Assembly (NCBI GenBank): GCA_002412625.1
Contig: DHVK01000012.1
Span: 43,767-107,766 of the forward strand
Direction of reading: 5' to 3'
DNA length: 64,000 nt
Source: Cloacimonetes bacterium UBA5210
GTDB lineage: Bacteria; Cloacimonadota; Cloacimonadia; Cloacimonadales; Cloacimonadaceae
Part shown: one piece after another, positions 44,919-53,364 of the stretch
Numbering within the stretch: the first letter of the stretch is position 1
How the letters are laid out: every line of letters starts with the position of its first letter
Notes under the pieces: generated by a model
Seen by the model: the letters and a program-made list of their open reading frames with translations, nothing else
Told to the model about the DNA's origin: nothing
Databases searched by the model: none
Translations under genes and position numbers: made by a program

Positions 44919-45340
44919 TTGCCTTTTCTCATCAGTTCGGGTAACTCAATCGCCCTGCGACCAACCTGCTTTGCCCATTTGGAGGCAAGCATGTTATTAG
45001 CAGCCCGTTCCCAGTCACCTGCTTCTATGAACGCAAGGGTGTTTTTGAAGCTAAGTAGTCCTTTTATGCCCATGTTAAAGCACATATTCAGCAGTACCGA
45101 TTTACGTACCTCATCAATCTGAAGATAGATTTTTGGAATCTCAGCCAGAATTTGTCTCTCACACTGCAGAATATCGCCTTCTAAGAGCAAATAAGCTTCC
45201 TTCTGAGTGATACCGCAATCATCCAGATTGCGACCAACCCCGATGGTTAATTTACCAGCTGTGCAGCGGTAAGGCTTCAGCCTCAGACCTTCATGTCTCA
45301 GCAGTTGTTCTTTCATGCGTTCCAGTAAGTTAGCTTCCAT
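44915..45340 (-). CDS. Phage lysozyme (GH24, endolysin)
   Basis: 141 aa from ATG 45340 (AGGAG upstream). T4-lysozyme-like muramidase: catalytic Glu in LLRHEGLRLKPY and the YRCTAGKLTIGVGRNLDD loop with the conserved Thr. The position of the T4 Asp20 is Cys, as in other phage lysozymes of this subgroup. C-terminal motifs (SVLLNMCFNMGIKGLLSF, FIEAGDWERAA) are normal. It lacks a signal sequence, so release needs a holin. Driven by late promoter P2 and first in the connector-portal operon. Confidence 0.9.
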   Translation of the reverse strand: MEANLLERMKEQLLRHEGLRLKPYRCTAGKLTIGVGRNLDDCGITQKEAYLLLEGDILQCERQILAEIPKIYLQIDEVRKSVLLNMCFNMGIKGLLSFKNTLAFIEAGDWERAANNMLASKWAKQVGRRAIELPELMRKGK

Positions 45341-45396
45341 TGTGTCTCCTTGCGATGTCAGTGGATACTCTATCCAGTGCAAGGAAGCCACTACCC

Positions 45397-45434
45397 TGTA
45401 TAAACACAAATATGGATGCATAAGGTTGCGACAG
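45397..45434 (-). promoter_or_regulatory. Late promoter P2 (lysozyme-portal operon)
   Basis: Minus strand: CTGTCGCA, 3 bp, TTATGCA, 14 bp, TATACA followed by GGG; 57 bp before the lysozyme ATG. Same spacing as P1 and P3. A plus-strand TTGACA at 45444, a possible -35 box of the cargo operon, lies just outside it, so the two promoters are back to back. Confidence 0.7.
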
Positions 45435-45546
45435 ATTTTAGTATTGACAGAATCTGACCTTTGAAGCATTAGTAATTACCATGAAGAAACATTTACAGGA
45501 TTTGTCATGGTCGGTGAGAAACACATTGTGATGGAGACGAGTAGTT

Positions 45547-46701
45547 ATGCTACAAGTTAGTAATATTGCAAAAAGTATCGATGTATATTCGTTCTTCTCG
45601 GGAATAGGGCTTTTAGACCTAGGTTTCGAGAATGCAGGATTCAATATAGAGTTTGTTAGTGATATAAAGAGAGCATTCTTACATGGATATCAATATGCAA
45701 GAAAGTGTATGAAACTTTCAGCTCCCATGTATGGGTATTGGAACGCTAGCATCGACGAAGCTTTAGATAACAGATTGGAAAACTCTTTGAAAAATGCGCT
45801 ATGTGATTCAAAGTCCAGAAATCAAAGGGTCTTTTTTGTTGGGGGTCCCCCATGTCCAGATTTCTCTGTCGGTGGAAAAAACCACGGTAAGAATGGAGAT
45901 AATGGCAAGTTATCAAAATCATATGTAGATATAATCCTAGAATACAAGCCCGATGGTTTTTTGTTTGAGAATGTCAAAGGCTTGTGGCGCACCAAAAGAC
46001 ACCGTGAATTCTACGAAGAGATTAAGGCAATCCTGATTAAGAATGGGTATAGAGTCACAGAAAGCTTAGTTAATGCAATTGAGTATGGAGTCCCGCAGGA
46101 CAGGGAACGAATTATCCTAATCGGGTTTCATGAATCTTTTCTGAAGTTGAGTAAGCATCATGAGCAAAATGGATATTTAACAGATTTTCCGTGGGATAAG
46201 TACAAGGAGCATAATCTATCTGAAATAAGTGGATTGCCCTGGCCCCAAACAACTGAATTCCATTCAAATTCAAAGAGTTCATGCCCAGCTGGTATCAATG
46301 TTGAACTGGCAGTCGAATACTGGTTTACGAAAAACAATGTTTTGAAGCATCCAAACACTCATCATTGCTTCGTGCCAAGAGCTGGACTAGCAAAGTTTAA
46401 AACGATTGCAGAAGGTGACGTTTCAAAAAAGTCTTATAAACGGCTTCATCGGTGGAGATATTCTCCAACTGCTGCATATGGCAATAATGAAGTGCACCTA
46501 CATCCCTATTTTGAAAGAAGAATATCAGTGGCTGAGGCACTATCTATTCAATCTTTGCCTGCAGAGTTCAATTTACCCAATGACATGTCATTATCCGATA
46601 TGTTTAAATCTATCGGGAATGGGGTTCCATACCTGTTGGCTTTAGGAATAGCTAAAACAATCTTGTCTTACTTAGGAGAAAATGATGTCGGTGACTGTTA
46701 G
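45547..46701 (+). CDS. DNA (cytosine-5) methyltransferase 1 of cargo R-M operon
   Basis: 384 aa. All C5-methylase motifs appear in order: I FFSGIGLLDLGFE (about 16), IV GGPPCPDFS with catalytic Cys (about 98), VI ENVKG (about 139), VIII PQDRERIILIG (about 181) and X IGNGVPYLLA (about 362). First gene of a six-gene plus-strand operon; its last 20 bases overlap the restriction gene. Protects phage and host DNA from the neighbouring nuclease. AT-rich relative to the phage backbone. Recognition sequence unknown. Confidence 0.93.
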   Translation: MLQVSNIAKSIDVYSFFSGIGLLDLGFENAGFNIEFVSDIKRAFLHGYQYARKCMKLSAPMYGYWNASIDEALDNRLENSLKNALCDSKSRNQRVFFVGGPPCPDFSVGGKNHGKNGDNGKLSKSYVDIILEYKPDGFLFENVKGLWRTKRHREFYEEIKAILIKNGYRVTESLVNAIEYGVPQDRERIILIGFHESFLKLSKHHEQNGYLTDFPWDKYKEHNLSEISGLPWPQTTEFHSNSKSSCPAGINVELAVEYWFTKNNVLKHPNTHHCFVPRAGLAKFKTIAEGDVSKKSYKRLHRWRYSPTAAYGNNEVHLHPYFERRISVAEALSIQSLPAEFNLPNDMSLSDMFKSIGNGVPYLLALGIAKTILSYLGENDVGDC

Positions 46702-47764
46702 CAATATAATACATGCAATCAACAAGTTGGATAAGAATATACACTACAATTACATCGATAATACTACAACCACGAAAATCATTATTGATGAAGTAAGGCA
46801 GCCTGAAGGCCCCATCTATATCAAACGATACGACCCTAACAAGGGCAAGGGTACAATTGAAGCTATCAGAACATCAATATCATCACAAATGCTCTTAAGA
46901 ATAGCTAATGCTGTTTCGGAAAACTACCCTATCAATATTGACAGGATACTTGGAGCGAGCTACAATACAAGATCAGCACTTGAAGCTCTTTTAGCATATA
47001 CTCCCGAGTTTTACTATTGCTATCCAGGAAGGATACAAAAAACAAGCACAGGTTCTAAAGTAGTAAGCGGACATAAGCACCTTCTCTACAGACCAGATAA
47101 TCCTCACGCTCAAGGCGTAATAGTAGAGGCTAAAACAGACTTTGTAATTTCTGAAATACCAACTGCAGAAGCCGTATACGACGCTATTGAAATTCCTGTT
47201 TTTCCAAATAGTCCCGAGTTGGATATTGATATCCAAAGAAGGCATGCACAGATTCAGATAGCATTATTGTTTATAGGTGTCCAACTGGGTTCATCCATTT
47301 GGGTGGCACAAAATGATCGAGGAATTCAATACCGGGGTAGTAAATTGTGCGAAATCGAAGGAGTTATTAATGACCTTAAGAAAGTTCAGCAAATACAAGC
47401 ATACCATGACGCACAAAGGGCAGCGTCATATATTGACGTTATTTGGTTCAGAAACTCGAGATTCATGCCAGCAGTATTCGAGATTGAGCACACGACTGGA
47501 GTAGTCAGGGGTTTATCCAGAATGATGGAGTTTAAAAGTAAGATTCCTCCAATTGACACTAGATGGGTAATTGTTGGAGAAGAATCTCTGCGATCAAAAG
47601 TCATAGAGTTAGCTAACCAAAATCAGTATAAGGATATGAATACAAGATTCATGTCATATGGTGCAGTCGAGGAGCTCTTTTCGCTTTGTCAACGGAGGCG
47701 GATTAAAGGTATCAACGATGATTTTTTAGATTGTTTTATGGAGTACTGCGTTGTAAATGGATAA
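46685..47764 (+). CDS. Type II restriction endonuclease (PD-(D/E)XK-like)
   Basis: 359 aa from the second of two adjacent ATGs, better spaced from AGGAG. The likely active site is IDVIWFRNSRFMPAVFEIEH (about 253-272): Asp, then E-x-E after a beta hairpin, a recognised variant in restriction and related enzymes. The N-terminal part (about 1-130) contains a winged-helix-like segment. Its position between the cytosine methylase and Vsr is the standard R-M-V arrangement, which is the main reason to call it a restriction enzyme. Confidence 0.75.
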   Translation: MSVTVSNIIHAINKLDKNIHYNYIDNTTTTKIIIDEVRQPEGPIYIKRYDPNKGKGTIEAIRTSISSQMLLRIANAVSENYPINIDRILGASYNTRSALEALLAYTPEFYYCYPGRIQKTSTGSKVVSGHKHLLYRPDNPHAQGVIVEAKTDFVISEIPTAEAVYDAIEIPVFPNSPELDIDIQRRHAQIQIALLFIGVQLGSSIWVAQNDRGIQYRGSKLCEIEGVINDLKKVQQIQAYHDAQRAASYIDVIWFRNSRFMPAVFEIEHTTGVVRGLSRMMEFKSKIPPIDTRWVIVGEESLRSKVIELANQNQYKDMNTRFMSYGAVEELFSLCQRRRIKGINDDFLDCFMEYCVVNG

Positions 47765-48197
47765 TACTACTCCTGAAATCCGTAGCAGAATGATGAAAGC
47801 AAATAGGTCATGCAACACCAAACCGGAATTGGTTATTCGAAGTATGATCCACAGAATGGGCTTCAGGTATCGTGTTAACCTGAAGGTGATTCCTGGAAAA
47901 CCAGATATTGCATTCACCAAAATGAAAAAAGCAATTTTCATACATGGTTGTTTTTGGCATCAACACGATGTAGGCTGTAGTTGTGCACATCTTCCACAAT
48001 CAAATAAAGATTATTGGTCGAAAAAGTTTACGTACAACAGACAAAGAGATATTGCAGTACAAAAAGAACTAACCGATTTAGGGTGGAGATATTTGATCAT
48101 TTGGGAGTGTGAACTAAATGACATTGACATAGTGAGAAATAAAGTTTTATACTTCCTCAATAACAACGAATATACGTCTAAATTGGTAAATGAATAA
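47757..48197 (+). CDS. vsr: Very short patch repair endonuclease
   Basis: 146 aa, full length. Vsr nicks next to T:G mismatches produced by deamination of 5-methylcytosine. Motifs: IRSRMMKANRSCNTKPE, the catalytic Asp region PGKPDIAF (about 50), FIHGCFWHQHDVGCS (zinc and active-site His) and WSKKFTYNRQRD. It overlaps the restriction gene and the following ATPase gene by eight bases each, confirming one operon. Its presence confirms that the neighbouring methylases make 5-methylcytosine. Confidence 0.95.
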   Translation: MDNTTPEIRSRMMKANRSCNTKPELVIRSMIHRMGFRYRVNLKVIPGKPDIAFTKMKKAIFIHGCFWHQHDVGCSCAHLPQSNKDYWSKKFTYNRQRDIAVQKELTDLGWRYLIIWECELNDIDIVRNKVLYFLNNNEYTSKLVNE

Positions 48198-50484
48198 TTC
48201 AACCGTAACCCATTCAGAACTTGAAACTAACGGAAGTAACCAACACATGAAAACTAACTTTACTGTAAACGCTAAAGTGGAGCAATTACTAGGCAGGCAC
48301 TTGATTACCAATAAGACAGTTGCCCTATATGAGCTGATAAAGAACTCATATGATGCGGGTGCAAGGAATGTCTACATTAGGTTTAAAGGGTTTAAACTTA
48401 TCGTGAATCCTGATGATAGCACATGGGACAAATTAAAGAAGGCTAATCCTACGACTAAAACGTTATGTTCTGACTCAAATTCACTGATAGAAATACAAGA
48501 CGATGGAAGCGGAATGACTGATGTGGAGATTCTTGATAATTGGCTACAGCTAGGCACAGCGATAAAGGAAGACATCGACGAAATCGATTATGTTGTTAGC
48601 AATGGTGCTGTTGAAAAAATTGATAGTAAGCCACAAGACTTAAACCAGCAATATCTTAAAAGAATCCTGAATGGAGAAAAAGGCATCGGAAGACTTGGTG
48701 TCGATATTCTTGGTTCAAAACTCGAATTAAAAGCAGTTAGCTCTCTAAATACGAGTCGTTTGAGCTCAATCATAGTGAATTGGGATGCTTTTAACGATCA
48801 TACAAAGAAGATTGAAGATATAAAACTGGAGCTTCATACAACAGAAAATAGTAGTCTGATGTCCTCAGGGGTAAAGCTCACTATAAGTAATCTTAGAGAA
48901 AGATGGTCTCTTTATGATTATGATATTGTAGTTAAAAACTTGAGAAAAATGGTTGCCCCTGACGTCGTTGACAATCTTGATTTTCAAATTCATATAGAGA
49001 TTTATCGATCTGAGCTTGATAGTGCCCCGAGTGATAGTTATATAATAAAAAATGATGTTTTTTCAAACTTATCGACATTTGTGCAGGCAGAAATCATGGC
49101 ATCTGGAGTTTATAATTACTCAATAACCTATCAGGGAGTGGTTGCTGAGAAAGGTACGGGGGAATTTCTTTTCCATAACGATAATGAGAGGTTTGGGCGA
49201 GCCAAGTTTCGAGCCTATTATCTTGATAGCAATGACAAGGGAAAGTTCACAAAACTTACGGGTGTGTCAACAAGGGACTATGGGAATATACGTTTATACA
49301 GGGACGCGTTCCGGGTATTACCCTACGGTGAACCAGAAAATGATTGGTTGCGTATTGACCAGAAACACTCTCAGGGATTATTCAGAACCTTAGGATCAAG
49401 AGATTTGTTAGGGTATGTTCAAATATCAAGAAAGCAGGATTGGCAAAATTCTCGCCTAAGAGATTCAACAAATAGATTGGGGTTGATTGAAGACGATCCG
49501 GCTTTTCTCAAACTAAGGGATGACTTTATCTGGACTGTACTTAAAAAGCTGCAAAGTTTCATATTCAAGCGTATCGAATATGAGTCTCGAGGAGAAACTG
49601 ACCTTCTGAAACTAAAGATCTCTGAGTTTAAAAGAGCTTTTGACGACGATGTAGAGTCTATAACAAAAATAATCCAAGAAATGCCACTAAGTCAGCCACA
49701 AAAAGAAACTCTTATAAAGGAGATGGATGACTTTCACGAAAAGTACGAGGAACCTGTAAGAAATCTTGCTAAGATGACTCAATCGATTGATAATAGAATT
49801 AAATTGCTGGCGAGCTTATCTAGTTCTGAAACCCTCCTTTTTAAACTGTTTCATGAAGTGAAAACAAGTATCAGCATGTTAAAGTCATTAGTCATTGAGA
49901 GCGAGATGGAGAATCCCGAGGTTGTTTGGGAGGATTTTTATTTTGGCATAGATCGAATTCAAAAGTTCGTAGATTTTGCACTTAAAAGCGTGAACCCAAT
50001 TTTGCTGCCGTCTGAAAGCATTCCAGTTAATGGTTTTATTAAGCAATTTATTGCCGCTGTACTGCCTAAACTAAGACTTGAAAACATAAAGATTCAAAAC
50101 AACTTGTCAGATGCAGTTAACAATATTGATGTTCAGATAAACAGACACTCTCTCGACATTGCTATATCTAACCTAATCGACAATGCGTGCAAGGCTGTTT
50201 TTGAAGCACAAACAAAGATTATATCGCTTGACTATTTAATTAGTGATGATAGCTTTGTTCTGATGATTTCAGATACTGGTCGAGGATTGTCGCGGGATGC
50301 CAGGTTAACGCTTTTTTCTCTCGGAGAAACTACAACCAGAAATCTGCAAGGCTCAGGTATTGGCTTAACATTTACAAAATCTCTGATTGATAAGGCTGGG
50401 GCTAAGATCGAGCTATGTGATGTGCCTTTAAATGGGTTCACAACAACATTCAAATTAACTTTTAAATATAAAAGGAGATCATAA
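48190..50484 (+). CDS. Double GHKL ATPase: MORC/Hsp90-like N-terminus plus histidine-kinase-like C-terminus
   Basis: 764 aa (a start at 48247 is also possible). The N-terminal GHKL ATPase (about 25-230) has ALYELIKNSYDAGA, IQDDGSGM and GEKGIGRLG, as in MORC/Hsp90-like proteins. A long middle follows (about 230-530) and then a helical segment. The C-terminal 200 residues are histidine-kinase-like: possible phosphoacceptor helix FHEVKTSISMLKSLV (about 556), N box NLIDNACKAV, G1 SDTGRGLS, G2 GSGIGLTFTK. Two ATPase folds in one chain, followed directly by a receiver gene, suggest a sensor that passes a signal onward. No membrane segment. Confidence 0.8.
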   Translation: MNNSTVTHSELETNGSNQHMKTNFTVNAKVEQLLGRHLITNKTVALYELIKNSYDAGARNVYIRFKGFKLIVNPDDSTWDKLKKANPTTKTLCSDSNSLIEIQDDGSGMTDVEILDNWLQLGTAIKEDIDEIDYVVSNGAVEKIDSKPQDLNQQYLKRILNGEKGIGRLGVDILGSKLELKAVSSLNTSRLSSIIVNWDAFNDHTKKIEDIKLELHTTENSSLMSSGVKLTISNLRERWSLYDYDIVVKNLRKMVAPDVVDNLDFQIHIEIYRSELDSAPSDSYIIKNDVFSNLSTFVQAEIMASGVYNYSITYQGVVAEKGTGEFLFHNDNERFGRAKFRAYYLDSNDKGKFTKLTGVSTRDYGNIRLYRDAFRVLPYGEPENDWLRIDQKHSQGLFRTLGSRDLLGYVQISRKQDWQNSRLRDSTNRLGLIEDDPAFLKLRDDFIWTVLKKLQSFIFKRIEYESRGETDLLKLKISEFKRAFDDDVESITKIIQEMPLSQPQKETLIKEMDDFHEKYEEPVRNLAKMTQSIDNRIKLLASLSSSETLLFKLFHEVKTSISMLKSLVIESEMENPEVVWEDFYFGIDRIQKFVDFALKSVNPILLPSESIPVNGFIKQFIAAVLPKLRLENIKIQNNLSDAVNNIDVQINRHSLDIAISNLIDNACKAVFEAQTKIISLDYLISDDSFVLMISDTGRGLSRDARLTLFSLGETTTRNLQGSGIGLTFTKSLIDKAGAKIELCDVPLNGFTTTFKLTFKYKRRS

Positions 50485-51146
50485 TGAAGCCGCAGGACGT
50501 TCAGTACAAAGCTCTTATCATTGATGATACCGATATTGGTTTAAATAAACCTCCTATTAACATTAAAGTGTTAACACGCATTCTTGAGAAGAAATCTTGT
50601 TTTGTAGAATTTGTTTTCCATCAGTTCAAAAGCGTTGATGTCCTCAATGATTACTTATCACAGAACCCTGAGTATGATTTGATTCTATTCGATATTTTGC
50701 TGGAATCGAGCGACAATGATACTGAGTGTTCTTCGTTACTTGAGTCTTTAACAAATTACAGAAAAATGAATAGACTATCTAAGATTATCTTGTTTTCAAG
50801 TCTTGTTGACGAAGACAAGCTTAAGGGCTTAGATATCCAAATTCACGGATCGCTATTGTTACGTTGGATTAACGAATACCGAGTAAATGGGATTTGCCCT
50901 CGCAATGAAGAGCATGTATCGGAAATAATCTGTAAATGCATCCAGGAGATTGATCCGATAACTTTGAATCTTGTTAGTATCCTTCACACATATCAGAATT
51001 CTCAGCAAAAAATTTACATCTCTGGTGTTTTTTATTCGACAAGTGAACTGATCATGCAGATAAGGGCTCAATCGGATGTTGGCCAGGACTTTGTCGCATC
51101 ACTTACTAGGATGATGATTGCTCAATATACTGAACCAGAAGCGTAG
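50484..51146 (+). CDS. Divergent receiver-domain protein of the cargo operon
   Basis: 220 aa. The first 130 residues look like a receiver: LIIDDTDIGL (acidic pocket), DLILFDILLES (phospho-Asp about 70) and KIILFSSLVDED (Ser switch). The conserved Lys-Pro near the end of the domain is missing, so phosphotransfer may be altered. The last 70 residues have no recognised output motif. Start ATG overlaps the ATPase stop (TAATG) and follows AAGGAG. Probably the partner of the double ATPase. Confidence 0.7.
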   Translation: MKPQDVQYKALIIDDTDIGLNKPPINIKVLTRILEKKSCFVEFVFHQFKSVDVLNDYLSQNPEYDLILFDILLESSDNDTECSSLLESLTNYRKMNRLSKIILFSSLVDEDKLKGLDIQIHGSLLLRWINEYRVNGICPRNEEHVSEIICKCIQEIDPITLNLVSILHTYQNSQQKIYISGVFYSTSELIMQIRAQSDVGQDFVASLTRMMIAQYTEPEA

Positions 51147-51154
51147 GATGAAAG

Positions 51155-51808
51155 ATGCAGACGGTTGGTTTTTATAGAAATGGTGTTGACGCAGACATAT
51201 GTGATTTTAGTAAAGTAATAGAAGATTTACACTATCAGTTTTCTACTTGTTTTCCGAAACCCAATGTCAGTTACTACATGTCAGATGTTCAAAGTGGTAT
51301 AAAATATTCGGTTGATTATATATCAAGCAATGAAACAATTGTCTTATGTACTCATGGCTGCAAAGATGGATTATACTATGACTTCGGCTTAAGGAAGTTT
51401 TTGATCGATAAAAATAATATAGATATTATCAAGAACAGGTGTATCATTGCAATTTCCTGCTGGACCCTTTTTACCAGATCTATTTTTAGAACATCTATGA
51501 ATCAATCCAAGGTATTTCTTGGATTTCAAGAGGATTTTTACATGGCTTCTACTCCATGCAATGTTCCTGATGAACAAGTTTTTGTGCTTAACATGTACGC
51601 AGATATACTGATTAATGCCATAGTTGAGGTTTCTGTCACTAATGGGACATTTCAGGACTTACGTGACGCTATAAAGAAAAGTGCTGTTGAAAGAAGTAGA
51701 GTTAGGAAAGGCATTGATTCTGTGTATGTGGGTGTAGCATTAAGTAGGTTAACCACGGTTGATTTGGTGGGGGATGGTACTACAAGACTGCTTCCAGAAC
51801 ACCCTTAA
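51155..51808 (+). CDS. Caspase/CHAT-like putative protease
   Basis: 217 aa. The probable catalytic dyad: His in IVLCTHGCKDGLYYD (about residue 70) and Cys in CIIAISCWTLF (about 107), each after a hydrophobic strand, the pattern of clan CD peptidases (caspase, CHAT). A third strand and helical C-terminus follow (FVLNMYADILINAIVEV). It is last in the operon, eight bases after the receiver gene, in the position expected for an effector; activation would probably be lethal to the infected cell. The dyad assignment is by eye and needs a fold search. Confidence 0.62.
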   Translation: MQTVGFYRNGVDADICDFSKVIEDLHYQFSTCFPKPNVSYYMSDVQSGIKYSVDYISSNETIVLCTHGCKDGLYYDFGLRKFLIDKNNIDIIKNRCIIAISCWTLFTRSIFRTSMNQSKVFLGFQEDFYMASTPCNVPDEQVFVLNMYADILINAIVEVSVTNGTFQDLRDAIKKSAVERSRVRKGIDSVYVGVALSRLTTVDLVGDGTTRLLPEHP

Positions 51809-53312
51809 TGAATAGTCCAAATCTATATGCCAACAAAGGGGGAACAGCATTACCAACCTGCGTATATTGAGGAGTTTCTTGCCTTCTTAACTTTCCTCCA
51901 GAAGTTGTTTTTGACTTGAAAACAAAACTGTCTGGGAATGATTGGAGCCTAGCCATTTCTCTAACAGTTAGTGTCCTTATCTCATGCTCGCAATAGTGAC
52001 AAATATCATCAGGAATTGTTAACTGGGCAGGTGCTGGTAATCCACCTGACATAGCTCGCTGAGTTCTCTTTCGTGTAGGTAAGCTGTGTAAATGGGATAA
52101 TAACTCTTCAACGTCCCGTGGCTTCCTTAAGCAAGGATGGTAATCATCTATAAAATACAACCGCTGTTCAAGTAAGTAACTAGTTAACTCCTTGGAAATG
52201 GATGTCTCACCATTGATGATTGTGTTGAGTTCCTTCTTCAAACCATTTGTCAGTCCTGAAGACACTTGATAAAGACGATAACGTCTTCTAACAACCATTC
52301 CATGTTTCCTAAATTCATGGTTTGTGATGATCGTATGATTAAGCTTGTTTGTTGTGAATAATCTGTTAACAGCAGTAACGTAATTACTTATAATGGCATC
52401 ATTAGGGCTTGAGACCAGATCTCCGATAGCCTGTTCTGCAGTTACGAGTTTTTCATCTGTACTCGGTAGTGCTATTCCATCAAACAATTCGATATCTTTA
52501 ACCTGATCAATAATGGTTACTTGTGATGGATGTATATTGTCGACATCTTTCGTTTTGTAAAAGATCCTGCCGTAATCGTTTAGTAATTGTGCGAATGGAA
52601 TTTTGGCCTTGATTAGTTTACTATAGATGTCTTTTCTAAAAGCAAGCATAACATATCTTGGCCTGTTTTGCGGTACGCCAAAGTATTTAGTATTAATAAC
52701 CATAGAAATTGGTATAAAGTCCCTTCGAGCAAACTCCTTAGAAATTTCAACCCAAGCATGATGCCTGACGTTGTCCTTGCTGAGAAAACTAGAAGTAATA
52801 CCTTGCACATTTTCCAATAAAACAACCTTTGGCTGTACTATACTAGCGATTCTAGCGAAGACAAATGGTAATTCATTCCTTTGATCATACAAATTTCTTT
52901 TCCCAGCCAAGCTAAAGCTCTGGCATGGAGGCCCTCCAGCTAACAAATCCACATTTTCTATCGAAATTCCTCTTGTTTTATCCTCCAAAAGGTATTTCTC
53001 AAGCATTAAGACATCGCCAATAATCATTTTATTGGGAAATATATTCATTAGTTTCATATCCGTGTAGCTTCCCTCCTTGGCTACCGATGGAAGCTCGTTC
53101 AATCTTTCAGAGATGTGTTGTCGGGGAAAACTTGACTTTAGCCACAAAGTATGATTTGCTTTTCCTGTACTTAACTCATCTTTCAACAAATTAAATACAT
53201 ATGTTTCGGCTGCCATGGGTGACAACTCGTTAGCAAAAACAAGTTCAAAACCTGCTTTCTCCAGTCCCAGAGACATGCCTCCGCAACCAGCAAATAATTC
53301 AATAAACTTCAT
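51780..53312 (-). CDS. DNA (cytosine-5) methyltransferase 2
   Basis: 510 aa from ATG 53312 (GAGG upstream; upstream in-frame codons overlap the head gene and are not used). Motifs: I LFAGCGGMSLGLEKAGF at the N-terminus, IV GGPPCQSFSLAGKR, VI LENVQGI, VIII GVPQNRPRYVML, IX-like TVREMARLQSFPDSF and X QVGNAVPPLLAY. The target-recognition segment (about 260-430) is long. It is convergent with the six-gene operon (29-bp overlap with the caspase-like gene) but co-directional with the phage head genes, so it may be expressed both in lysogeny and late infection. Two C5 methylases with one nuclease suggests an asymmetric target. Confidence 0.93.
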   Translation of the reverse strand: MKFIELFAGCGGMSLGLEKAGFELVFANELSPMAAETYVFNLLKDELSTGKANHTLWLKSSFPRQHISERLNELPSVAKEGSYTDMKLMNIFPNKMIIGDVLMLEKYLLEDKTRGISIENVDLLAGGPPCQSFSLAGKRNLYDQRNELPFVFARIASIVQPKVVLLENVQGITSSFLSKDNVRHHAWVEISKEFARRDFIPISMVINTKYFGVPQNRPRYVMLAFRKDIYSKLIKAKIPFAQLLNDYGRIFYKTKDVDNIHPSQVTIIDQVKDIELFDGIALPSTDEKLVTAEQAIGDLVSSPNDAIISNYVTAVNRLFTTNKLNHTIITNHEFRKHGMVVRRRYRLYQVSSGLTNGLKKELNTIINGETSISKELTSYLLEQRLYFIDDYHPCLRKPRDVEELLSHLHSLPTRKRTQRAMSGGLPAPAQLTIPDDICHYCEHEIRTLTVREMARLQSFPDSFVFKSKTTSGGKLRRQETPQYTQVGNAVPPLLAYRFGLFIKGVLEAVL

Positions 53313-53364
53313 TTTAACCTCAAAGCCATTCTTTACGAGGGGCAAAAAATGTCCAGGACTTTTT

